Shown: positions 7,540 to 14,551 of the stretch, one piece after another
Layout: every line of letters starts with the position of its first letter
Numbering within the stretch: the stretch's first letter is position 1
From: JANNFX01 sp031380225
Lineage (GTDB): Bacteria; Pseudomonadota; Alphaproteobacteria; Rhizobiales; Hyphomicrobiaceae
DNA: 21,739 nucleotides
Reading direction: 5' to 3'
Assembly: GCA_031380225.1 (NCBI GenBank)
Contig: JANNFX010000097.1
Coordinates: 1 to 21,739, forward strand
Position numbers and translations under genes: made by a program
The notes under the pieces: generated by a model
Told to the model about the DNA's origin: nothing
What the model saw: the letters and a program-made list of their open reading frames with translations, nothing else
Databases searched by the model: none

Positions 7540-7976
7540 TGCTGGCCTACAAGATAAAATTGACACCGGACGATAATGGCACGTTTCTGGTGACCTGCGC
7601 AGCGCTTCCCGAACTGACGACGTTCGGAAAAAGCGTTGAGAGTGCAAAGCGGCACGCGCTCGATGCAATCGAGGAGGCGCTGGCCGCCAGAATCGCCGAG
7701 GGTTTGGCACTGCCGCCGCCAGCCGAAGCGGACGCGAGCCCGGGCGATATCGCATTGCCGACCATGACGGCGCTCAAAGTTCTTTTGTGGAATGCTTTAC
7801 TTGAGGCAGGCATCACTCGAGCAGAATTGGCACGCCGACTCGTCTGGCATCGAGAACAGGTTGACCGTTTGTTCCGCATCGAGCATGCGTCCAAGCTCGG
7901 CATGATCGACGACGCCTTCAGCGCCCTTGGCGCTGAAGTGACTTTTCGCGTGAAGCGTTCGAAAAAGGCGGCGTGA
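7539..7976 (+). CDS. hicB: HicB-family antitoxin
   Basis: This 145-residue protein has an N-terminal HicB RNase-H-like domain (about 1-60) with the usual partly degraded pattern: strands around YKIKL, then F-x-V-x-C-x-x-LPEL, TFG, and the helix SAKRHALDAIEEALAARI. After an alanine-proline-rich linker (about 60-75) there is a C-terminal helix-turn-helix (about 82-120; TRAELARRLVWHREQVDRLF). HicB proteins neutralise HicA toxins and repress the hicAB promoter through this domain. The start overlaps the stop of the hicA remnant (TAATG). Because the toxin lacks its N-terminal half, this antitoxin is orphaned here. It may act on another HicA elsewhere or be drifting. It converges on the next gene with a three-base gap. 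Confidence 0.88.
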   Translation: MLAYKIKLTPDDNGTFLVTCAALPELTTFGKSVESAKRHALDAIEEALAARIAEGLALPPPAEADASPGDIALPTMTALKVLLWNALLEAGITRAELARRLVWHREQVDRLFRIEHASKLGMIDDAFSALGAEVTFRVKRSKKAA

Positions 7977-7979
7977 GCC

Positions 7980-8576
7980 TTACTTATTCAGCGCTGCCAC
8001 CAAGGCTTTGGGATTTCCGCCATTCTCAGAAATGTAGCTCTGGAACAGGTTGTTCAAGAATGATGTCATCTCGAAGCCGATGATTTCCGCATCACGTACC
8101 TTGTATCCGCTGCCGCGCTTGGTCAGGCGCCAGCGCACATCGTAGTTGGAGCCATCCTTCAGAGTAATGCGGCTATCGACATAGGCGCCGCTTGCCGTCG
8201 CTTCCGCTTGCCCGACCACAATCGCTTTGGCGACTGGATATTTCGCGCCTTCTTTGGCTGCATAGCGGGCGATGTAGTTGACCATGCCATTAAAGTACGA
8301 TGGCCGGTCCGATTTCGGCAGAGTCGCTCCATATGAGCCCAAAGCCGTCATGCCGATCGCATTGACATCAGCATGATTGCGGATCGTGGCTGCGTAGTTG
8401 CTGCCAGCTGCACCGCCAGAACGTTGAGCTGAGAGAAGTTCGTTGGCAACTCGCTGCATATATGCAGCCGGTTGTTCGGCGCGGGAGGGGGCGGGGGCGG
8501 CCCCAATTAAAAGCCCAATCGTAATAAGCAGAACACTGGCGAACGACGGGCGAGACATGAAACGACCAGAAAACAT
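7980..8576 (-). CDS. MlaC/Ttg2D-like periplasmic lipid-transport protein
   Basis: This 198-residue secreted protein has a signal peptide at about residues 1-33 (basic start, hydrophobic core, cleavage near SRA-E). The mature part fits the MlaC (toluene tolerance Ttg2) family: an R-x-x-FxxxM-type helix region, then strands with SRITLKDGSNYDVRWRLTKR, and the closing DAEIIGFEMTSFLNNLFQSY, N-G-G and LVAALNK block. MlaC shuttles phospholipids between the outer-membrane complex and the inner-membrane ABC transporter. No mlaD, mlaE or mlaF is nearby, so this is a stand-alone copy, and its partner is unknown. I chose the ATG at 8576 because GGAG lies about eight bases upstream. The internal ATG at 8558 lacks a ribosome site. 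Confidence 0.8.
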   Translation of the reverse strand: MFSGRFMSRPSFASVLLITIGLLIGAAPAPSRAEQPAAYMQRVANELLSAQRSGGAAGSNYAATIRNHADVNAIGMTALGSYGATLPKSDRPSYFNGMVNYIARYAAKEGAKYPVAKAIVVGQAEATASGAYVDSRITLKDGSNYDVRWRLTKRGSGYKVRDAEIIGFEMTSFLNNLFQSYISENGGNPKALVAALNK

Positions 8577-8709
8577 TCAACTCACTCCGGACTTAAAGCG
8601 CAACAGTGCGAATGACATAGGAGGCATCACATGCCCTCGAAAGATGTCGAAGCCAGGGCGTGACCGTCATGTTTCACCACGCCTGCCGCTTGCCGTCAAA
8701 GGGGCCGCA

Positions 8710-9354
8710 TTACGCTGCGGCCTGCATCGGGTCAGCTTGCGGCACTTGCGCAACAGACGAGTGGCTGGTTGCCGAAAATCCGTACAGAAGCTTCGATGGC
8801 ACTTCGCCGACATTGAGCAGCCGGCACATGGCATCGATATCTGACTGCGCAAACCGCGGAGCCATTGCCAACATAACCGACTTTTCGCGGTCAAGATGAA
8901 CCAGAACCAACTCGTGACGAACGCCAGACAGGGACGAGCGAACATTATGCGCAACCCCGGCAAAAGCCGACACTGGTTCGCGCCATTTGTCTTCGGCGAA
9001 TACATCTGAATCTGAGACCTGCACCGTGCCGTTGAAGATAGATATCGTGCGGAGACGCGCAACCGCGCCCGCAATCCGCTTCACTGGCCAACCCAGCAGT
9101 ACGCCCCAAAACGCCAAGGCAATCAGCAACATGACAGCCGTCTGCGGTTGCTCTCCTATCACAGCGCGGGCTGCCGGATTGGTCGCCAAATTGGCGCCTA
9201 CCAGCACGAAGGGCGTCAACAAAGCCAATGAGGCGGGGAGCAGGATGATGAGTTTCAGAACGGCGCCAGCTCGAGAAGGGGTCTGGACGAGCCGGATTGG
9301 GAAACAAGTTGGGAGCGCGGCCGGGAAACTGGCTTCAATGCTGTCAAGGCGCAT
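8710..9354 (-). CDS. Conserved-looking two-TM membrane protein of unknown function
   Basis: This 214-residue protein has two predicted membrane helices (about residues 34-58 and 72-92), joined by a short loop, followed by a soluble C-terminal domain of about 110 residues. The latter contains alternating strand-like segments (TISIFNGTVQVSD, ELVLVHLDREKSVMLAMAP) that suggest a small membrane-anchored beta domain. No family was recognised. The ATG at 9354 is preferred to the upstream TTG at 9384 because GAAGGA lies about six bases before it. It reads toward the MlaC-like gene with 133 bases between, so co-transcription is possible. Its 5' end faces the methionine regulator divergently. Confidence 0.68.
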   Translation of the reverse strand: MRLDSIEASFPAALPTCFPIRLVQTPSRAGAVLKLIILLPASLALLTPFVLVGANLATNPAARAVIGEQPQTAVMLLIALAFWGVLLGWPVKRIAGAVARLRTISIFNGTVQVSDSDVFAEDKWREPVSAFAGVAHNVRSSLSGVRHELVLVHLDREKSVMLAMAPRFAQSDIDAMCRLLNVGEVPSKLLYGFSATSHSSVAQVPQADPMQAAA

Positions 9355-9535
9355 GACTAGTCCTTCAAAATCGGACGGTTGCAAAAGATTGGTAGTCCCA
9401 AAGACTTTGTCGACAGCTATCGAATTAGGGTTAGCGCCGGGTTAAACATTGGCCCAATCCAAGCAATTCCTGGCCGAAACCAGGAATTTTCGTGATCCTG
9501 TGGCTGGCAAGTGCCTGGCACACTCAGAAGTTCAC

Positions 9536-9563
9536 TTGACACATAAAGATATCTTTATATGTT
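9536..9563 (+). promoter_or_regulatory. Promoter with perfect 16-bp operator upstream of the methionine operon
   Basis: TTGACA (9536-9541) is a perfect -35 element. Sixteen bases later TATGTT (9558-9563) is a fair -10. The spacer is filled by the perfect palindrome ATAAAGATATCTTTAT (9543-9558), which even overlaps the first base of the -10. A repressor bound here would block RNA polymerase directly. The likely binder is the ArsR-type regulator encoded immediately downstream, giving autoregulation of the whole regulator-metF-metH operon. Transcription would begin at about 9570, at or just before the ATG at 9572. Confidence 0.8.
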
Positions 9564-9571
9564 TCGAAGGC

Positions 9572-10600
9572 ATGATCGCATTGAACTCATCGCTGCGCCC
9601 TCTTGATCTCGTGACGGCCCTGAAGGCCGCCGCAGAACCAACCCGGCTGCGCATTCTGATGCTGCTAGCCGATAGCGAACTTTCGGTCAAAGATTTGACC
9701 GTCATCCTTGGCCAAAGCCAGCCGCGCATTAGCCGCCATTTGAAGCTGTTGGCAGAAGCCGGCCTTGTGGAGCGCTTCCAGGACGGCAGTTGGGCGTATT
9801 TTCACGTCTCAGAGCGCACTGACGGCGGCCGCCTTGCCCATAGCCTCGTCGCGGCTGTTGATACCAACGACACTGCGACCAGCCGGGATCGCGCTCGTGC
9901 CGATGCCTTGAAAGCCGAACGCTCGATGGCCGCGCAAAACTACTTCCAAAAATCCGCCGACCAATGGGACCGCATCCGGGCGCTACATATTGAAGAGCGT
10001 GAAGTCGAGAATGAAATGCTGGCGGCACTCGGTCCCGGCCCGTTCAACTTATTGCTCGACCTCGGAACCGGCACCGGGCGCAGCTTAGAGCTCTTCACCG
10101 GCCGCTATAAACGCGGCCTTGGACTTGATGTCAGCCAGGCGATGCTGGCCTACGCGCGCAACAATTTGTCGGCTGCAGGCCTGACCAACGCTGAAGTCCG
10201 CCATGGCGACTTATATCAACTTGCCTTGAAGGACGACGCGGCTGATGCAGTCATCATGCATCAAGTGTTGCACTATCTCTCTGAGCCGCAGCACGCACTG
10301 CGCGAAGCGGCGCGCGTGCTGGCGCCAGGCGGGCGGTTATTGATCGTCGATTTCGCGCCGCACGACATGGAAAGCATGCGCAGCGACCACGCGCATGTCC
10401 GCCTCGGCTTCAGTCGCGAAACAATAGAAGGCTGGATGATCGATGCCGGGTTGACACCTCGGATCAATCGCGATCTTCGCCCTGCCGGCGATGATCGCAC
10501 TCCTAAACTGACTGTTTCACTGTGGCTCGGAGAGCGCGTCGCCGTGCCCCCGGCCACCCTGCGCCGTGAGCCTGCCAATCTCGAAAGGATCGCCCGATGA
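9572..10600 (+). CDS. ArsR-family regulator fused to a SAM-dependent methyltransferase (SahR-like)
   Basis: This 342-residue protein joins an N-terminal ArsR winged helix (about residues 8-85; AAEPTRLRILMLLADSELSV, then SQPRISRHLKLLAEAGLV) to a class I methyltransferase domain (about 120-310) with a DLGTGTG SAM-binding motif at 163-169. No metal-binding ELCVC motif is present in the DNA-recognition helix, so it is not a metal sensor. ArsR regulators of this type controlling methionine genes are known as SahR, which responds to S-adenosylhomocysteine; the methyltransferase domain probably serves as the SAM/SAH sensor. The stop overlaps the metF start in ATGA. I reject the in-frame ATG at 9449 because it lies upstream of the promoter and operator. 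The ATG at 9572 has GAAGG only one base away, which suggests leaderless translation. Confidence 0.86.
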   Translation: MIALNSSLRPLDLVTALKAAAEPTRLRILMLLADSELSVKDLTVILGQSQPRISRHLKLLAEAGLVERFQDGSWAYFHVSERTDGGRLAHSLVAAVDTNDTATSRDRARADALKAERSMAAQNYFQKSADQWDRIRALHIEEREVENEMLAALGPGPFNLLLDLGTGTGRSLELFTGRYKRGLGLDVSQAMLAYARNNLSAAGLTNAEVRHGDLYQLALKDDAADAVIMHQVLHYLSEPQHALREAARVLAPGGRLLIVDFAPHDMESMRSDHAHVRLGFSRETIEGWMIDAGLTPRINRDLRPAGDDRTPKLTVSLWLGERVAVPPATLRREPANLERIAR

Positions 10601-11544
10601 TCATTACCTCAGAACGCAAGAGCCGCCTGCTCGGTTCAGGCGACATCAAGGTCAGTTTCGAGTTCTTCCCTCCCAAAACCGACAAGATGGAAGACACGCT
10701 TTGGCAATCGATTGAGCGCCTCGCACCACTCAATCCGGAGTTTGTGTCGGTGACATATGGGGCTGGTGGCTCGACGCGCGAGCGCACACACACCACCGTG
10801 TCGCGGATTGTCAAAGAGACGAGTCTCAAGCCAGCGGCGCATTTAACGTGCGTGAACGCGACCCGCGAGGAAGTCGATGAGGTCGCGCGTGAATATTGGG
10901 ACGCAGGCGTGCGCCACATCGTGGCTTTGCGCGGCGATCCTGCCACTGGCGTCGGCGGCGCCTACGATCCTCATCCTGGTGGCTACATCAACGCCGCAGA
11001 TTTGGTGTCGGGCTTGAAGAAAATTGGCAACTTCGAAGTTTCAGTCGGCGGCTATCCGGAAAAACACCCTGAGAGCCCAACGTTTGACGCCGATCTCGAC
11101 AACCTCAAAGCCAAAGTCGACGCTGGCGCCGATCGCATCATCACGCAGTTCGGCTTCGACAATTCGCACTACATGAAATTCCTCGAACGCGCCCGCGCTG
11201 CTGGAATTTGGGTGCCAATCACCCCGGGCCTAGTGCCCATTCATAACTTCAAACAGGTGGCAAGCTTCGCCCAGCGCGCCGGTGCTACGATGCCCGCCTG
11301 GCTGGCGCGGCGCTTTGACGGTCTCGACAAAGACCCCGCGACCAGCCATCTCGTGGCCGCAGCGATTGCGACCGAGCAAGCCATGGACCTTGTCGATGAA
11401 GGCATCCGGCATTTCCATTTCTACACCTTGAACCGTGCTGACCTTGTCTATGCCATCTGCCATCTATTGGGATTGAGGCCTGCGGCTTCATCTGTAGCAA
11501 CGGCCGATCCCGCTGAAGCGCCGCGCAAAGTCGTCAACGGCTAG
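10597..11544 (+). CDS. metF: 5,10-methylenetetrahydrofolate reductase MetF
   Basis: This 315-residue FAD-dependent TIM-barrel enzyme reduces 5,10-methylene-THF to 5-methyl-THF, the methyl donor for methionine synthase. Conserved features include SFEFFPPKT with the catalytic glutamate at E22, VTYGAGGSTR, LTCVNATREEV, ALRGDP with the flavin-contacting aspartate at D114, and the ITQFGFDN and PITPGLVPI blocks. Length is normal. The start overlaps the regulator stop by four bases and has GAAAGG upstream, so it is translationally coupled and shares the regulated promoter. Residues after about 292 form a poorly conserved tail. Confidence 0.97.
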   Translation: MIITSERKSRLLGSGDIKVSFEFFPPKTDKMEDTLWQSIERLAPLNPEFVSVTYGAGGSTRERTHTTVSRIVKETSLKPAAHLTCVNATREEVDEVAREYWDAGVRHIVALRGDPATGVGGAYDPHPGGYINAADLVSGLKKIGNFEVSVGGYPEKHPESPTFDADLDNLKAKVDAGADRIITQFGFDNSHYMKFLERARAAGIWVPITPGLVPIHNFKQVASFAQRAGATMPAWLARRFDGLDKDPATSHLVAAAIATEQAMDLVDEGIRHFHFYTLNRADLVYAICHLLGLRPAASSVATADPAEAPRKVVNG

Positions 11545-11570
11545 TCACGTTTGCCTAAAGAGAACCAAAT

Positions 11571-12632
11571 ATGAAAAAGCATCCGAGTTACGCCGTCCTC
11601 GAAGCCGCCGCCAACGAGCGCATTTTGATTATCGATGGCGCCATGGGCACGATGATTCAGCGCCATAAGCCGACGGAAGAAACCTATCGCGGCGAGCGTT
11701 TCAAAGATTGGAAACAAGACGTCAAAGGCAACAACGAATTGTTGTCGCTGACGCAGCCGCAAATCATCCACGACATCCACGATCAGTATTTTGCAGCCGG
11801 GGCTGACATTGCTGAAACCAACACATTTGGCGCACAGCTGATTTCGCAGGCCGACTACGGCATGCAAACACTGGCCTATGAAATGAATGTCGAGAGCGCC
11901 AAGCTTGCGCGCAAAGCAGCAGATGCGTGGACCAAGAAGCAGCCGCATAAACCACGGTTTGTTGCTGGCGCCGTTGGTCCGACCAACCGCACGGCGTCGA
12001 TATCGCCGCAAGTCAATGATCCAGGCTATCGCAACGTCAACTTCGACGAACTACGCGAGGCTTACAAAGAACAAGTGCGCGGCCTGATGGATGGCGGCTC
12101 AGATATCATTATCATAGAAACCATCTTCGATACTTTGAACGCCAAGGCCGCCGGCTTTGCTACGCTTGAAGTATTTGAGGAAAAGGGCGTTGAGCTGCCG
12201 TTGATGATTTCCGGCACCATCACCGACCGCTCGGGCCGCACGCTGTCCGGGCAAACTGGCGAAGCGTTCTGGTATTCGCTGCGGCATCTGAAACCGTTTT
12301 CAGTCGGGCTCAACTGCGCGCTCGGCGCCGAACTGATGCGGCCCTATATCGCCGATCTGGCGCATATCGCAAACGTCCGCATCTCGGCATACCCCAATGC
12401 CGGCCTGCCAAATGAAATGGGCGAGTACGACGAGACCGGCCACGAGATGGCGTGCAAGGTCGAGCCGTGGGCGGCCGATGGTTTGATCAATATCATCGGT
12501 GGCTGTTGCGGCTCGACGCCTGATCACATTCAGCACATCGCGGAGCACGTTTCGAAGTTCAAGCCGCGCGCGATCCCAACAATCGCTCAAAAAATGCGGC
12601 TGTCCGGACTAGAGCCGTTTGTGCATGGTTGA
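11571..12632 (+). CDS. metH: Homocysteine-binding module of a split methionine synthase (MetH part 1)
   Basis: This 353-residue protein corresponds to the N-terminal homocysteine S-methyltransferase domain of cobalamin-dependent MetH. It has DGAMGTMIQ, ETNTFGA, GAVGPTNRTASISP and the zinc ligands C249 (GLNCALG) and C312-C313 (GGCCGSTP). Full MetH continues into folate, cobalamin and activation domains. Here the protein stops right after RLSGLEPF, the linker before the folate domain. Split MetH enzymes of this sort occur in many alphaproteobacteria, with the other part encoded separately. No second part lies within this window. It is 26 bases after metF with a modest AGAGAA ribosome site, in the same operon. 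Confidence 0.93.
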   Translation: MKKHPSYAVLEAAANERILIIDGAMGTMIQRHKPTEETYRGERFKDWKQDVKGNNELLSLTQPQIIHDIHDQYFAAGADIAETNTFGAQLISQADYGMQTLAYEMNVESAKLARKAADAWTKKQPHKPRFVAGAVGPTNRTASISPQVNDPGYRNVNFDELREAYKEQVRGLMDGGSDIIIIETIFDTLNAKAAGFATLEVFEEKGVELPLMISGTITDRSGRTLSGQTGEAFWYSLRHLKPFSVGLNCALGAELMRPYIADLAHIANVRISAYPNAGLPNEMGEYDETGHEMACKVEPWAADGLINIIGGCCGSTPDHIQHIAEHVSKFKPRAIPTIAQKMRLSGLEPFVHG

Positions 12633-12706
12633 TGTCTGTGGATTAGCGGCGTTACGAAGTATTCCCTGATCGCCCAAGATCTCGCCCGCCGCGCAACCCA
12701 AGTCTG

Positions 12707-13855
12707 TCACGCTTCAGCGCCAGTAACCCTTGCCTTCGTCTCCACCGCCCACTCGGCGAAGCGGCCTTCCGCGATTGCTGCGCGCATTCCCGCCATCAGG
12801 CTCTGATAGAACCACGTATTCGACCAGCTCAACAGCATCGCGCCGAGATATTCCCCGGACTTCATCAGGTGATGCAGATAAGCGCGTGAGTATTCGCGGG
12901 CCGCTGGGCACGTGCTTTCGGGATCGAGCGGGCGCAAATCTTCGGCATGCTTGGCGTTGTGCAAATTCACGCGGCCATTCCACGTAAACGCATAACCATG
13001 ACGGCCATTACGTGTCGGCATCACGCAATCGAACATATCGACGCCGCGGGCGACGCTTTCGATGAGATCAAGCGGCGTGCCAACGCCCATCAGATAGCGC
13101 GGTTTGTGCGCCGGCAGCGAAGGCACCGTCTCCGATAGCGTCGCGATCATCGCCTCGTGACCTTCGCCAACGGCAAGTCCCCCGACTGCGTAGCCCGGAA
13201 AATCCATCGCCACCAATTCAGCGGCCGACTTTTGCCGAAGCGCAACATCGGTGCCACCTTGCACAATCGCGAACAAGGCTTGCCCTGCTGTGGCGCCGCC
13301 GCTCGCACGTTGAGCTTCAAACGCACGCTTGGAGCGCTCGGCCCAGCGTAGCGACAATTCCATCGCGCGTTGCACTTCTTTGCGCTCGGCCGGCAATTCG
13401 ATGCATTCGTCAAACTGCATTTGAATGTCAGAACCCAACAGGCACTGTATTTCGATTGAACGTTCAGGCGTCAGCATGTGTCGTGAGCCGTCGATGTGCG
13501 ATTGGAACTGCGCGCCTTCTTCGGTAATTTTGCGGATCTTTGAAAGACTCATGACCTGAAAGCCGCCGCTGTCTGTCAGGATCGGACCGTCCCAGCGCAT
13601 GAATTTATGCAAACCGCCGAGCCGCGCCATCCGCTCGGCACCCGGACGCAGCATCAAGTGATAGGTATTGCCGAGTAGGATATCAGCTCCCGCCTGTTTG
13701 ACTTGCTCTGGATAGAGCGCCTTGACGGTCGCAACCGTGCCAACCGGCATAAATGCCGGTGTCCGAATGATGCCGCGCGGCGTCGAAATCTCACCAAGCC
13801 GCGCGCCGCCATCGGTCTTTTTCAGGGTGTATGAAAACGTCTGAGATAAGGTCAT
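12707..13855 (-). CDS. tgt: tRNA-guanine transglycosylase Tgt lacking most zinc ligands
   Basis: This 382-residue TIM-barrel enzyme exchanges guanine-34 of certain tRNAs for preQ1 in queuosine synthesis. Catalytic parts are intact: D95 in LTDSGGFQ and the nucleophile D276 in DMFDCVMPTRN, plus LLGNTYHL and VQGGTD. The zinc site is not. The E. coli ligands C302, C304, C307 and H333 align with S314, C316, A319 and S345 at identical spacing, so three of four are replaced. The surrounding SRAYLHHL and FYQSLM are conserved, so this is not a misalignment or frameshift. The fold may be stabilised without zinc. I suspect this is a lineage trait of some Hyphomicrobiales, but I cannot verify it. It converges with metH. 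Confidence 0.95.
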   Translation of the reverse strand: MTLSQTFSYTLKKTDGGARLGEISTPRGIIRTPAFMPVGTVATVKALYPEQVKQAGADILLGNTYHLMLRPGAERMARLGGLHKFMRWDGPILTDSGGFQVMSLSKIRKITEEGAQFQSHIDGSRHMLTPERSIEIQCLLGSDIQMQFDECIELPAERKEVQRAMELSLRWAERSKRAFEAQRASGGATAGQALFAIVQGGTDVALRQKSAAELVAMDFPGYAVGGLAVGEGHEAMIATLSETVPSLPAHKPRYLMGVGTPLDLIESVARGVDMFDCVMPTRNGRHGYAFTWNGRVNLHNAKHAEDLRPLDPESTCPAAREYSRAYLHHLMKSGEYLGAMLLSWSNTWFYQSLMAGMRAAIAEGRFAEWAVETKARVTGAEA

Positions 13856-14013
13856 GCCCGGATATGTGGCAGAGCCGCATCAACTTTGGAAGTCCCGGCT
13901 AATGACGCACCGCAGACCGTCAAAAAGCTGCAATCTGGACGTTTGGATTCACGCGCCGTTGCCGACAAATCGAATCAACGGGCTAGTTCATCAATCGACG
14001 CGGAGACATTTCA

Positions 14014-14409
14014 ATGCGATTTCCCTTTGCTGCAACCCTCGCTATCGCGGCTGCACTTGCGCTGGCCCCGGCCGCGTCTGCGGAAGAAACGCCAGCTGCC
14101 GCTGAGCCCGCCGCTGCAGCCGCAGCGTCTTCAGGCTTTGCCGGTACGTGGGGCGACGATGCCGCCCAATGTGCCGTGGCACAGGACGAACAGAACGCAC
14201 CGATGATCCTGACCGAAAAAGGCTTCGATCAGCACGAAGCGCATTGCGCATTCACCAGCGTCGAAGCTGTCGAAAAATCTTGGAAAGTCGCGGCCAAATG
14301 CTCGGTCGAAGGCGACGAACAATCCACAGAATTTACGCTCTCAGTCGATGGCGACAAACTGACTATGGGCGACGAGGGTGGCACCCACGACATGATGCGT
14401 TGTAAGTAG
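14014..14409 (+). CDS. Small secreted protein with four cysteines, unknown function
   Basis: This 131-residue protein has a clear signal peptide (about residues 1-23, cleavage after ASA) and an alanine-proline-rich stretch to about 40. A compact domain follows, beginning GFAGTWGDDAAQC and ending MMRCK. Cysteines at 53, 78, 96 and 130 could form two disulfides in the periplasm. The pattern GTW followed by cysteines and alternating strands suggests a small beta-rich domain, but I cannot name a family. The ribosome site GGAG (14002-14005) lies eight bases before the ATG. It diverges from tgt across 158 bases and is followed directly by a REP-like repeat. Confidence 0.8.
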   Translation: MRFPFAATLAIAAALALAPAASAEETPAAAEPAAAAAASSGFAGTWGDDAAQCAVAQDEQNAPMILTEKGFDQHEAHCAFTSVEAVEKSWKVAAKCSVEGDEQSTEFTLSVDGDKLTMGDEGGTHDMMRCK

Positions 14410-14415
14410 TAAGTC

Positions 14416-14551
14416 TTGTAGGGTGGGTAAAAGCCGGATCATGCGAAGCATGAGGCGGCGTTACCCACCATCTTCGCGTCAGCACTCGTTACGCGTTGGT
14501 GGGTTACGTCACGCCATGCTCCGCATGACGTGGCTTTAACCCACCCTACAA
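14416..14551. repeat. REP-like double-hairpin element overlapping the rimO 3' end
   Basis: The outer ends are inverted: TTGTAGGGTGGGT at 14416 and its complement ending at 14551. Inside are two separate palindromes. The first runs from GGTGGGTAA (14422-14430) to TTACCCACC (14461-14469), with CATGC/GCATG (14440-14452) at its tip. The second runs from GGTGGGTTA (14498-14506) to TTAACCCACC (ending 14545), with CATGC/GCATG (14515-14527) at its tip. GTAGGGTGGGT-type repeats are widely dispersed in proteobacterial genomes. It sits between two converging genes and could work as a bidirectional transcript end. It supplies the last codon and the stop codon of rimO. Confidence 0.85.

Noticed and set aside
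9355..9384. A TTG start at 9384 for the two-TM protein
   Set aside because: No ribosome site precedes it, whereas the ATG at 9354 has GAAGGA at a good distance.
8987..9445. A 152-codon plus-strand open frame opposite the two-TM gene
   Set aside because: The composition is low-complexity and serine/arginine-rich. The opposite strand has a credible membrane topology and ribosome site.
9449..9571. An in-frame ATG at 9449 extending the ArsR-methyltransferase by 41 residues
   Set aside because: It lies upstream of a strong promoter and operator, and the extra residues do not resemble the ArsR family N-terminus.
12633..12706. A terminator between the converging metH and tgt genes
   Set aside because: No stem with a T-run on either strand could be found in the 74 bases.
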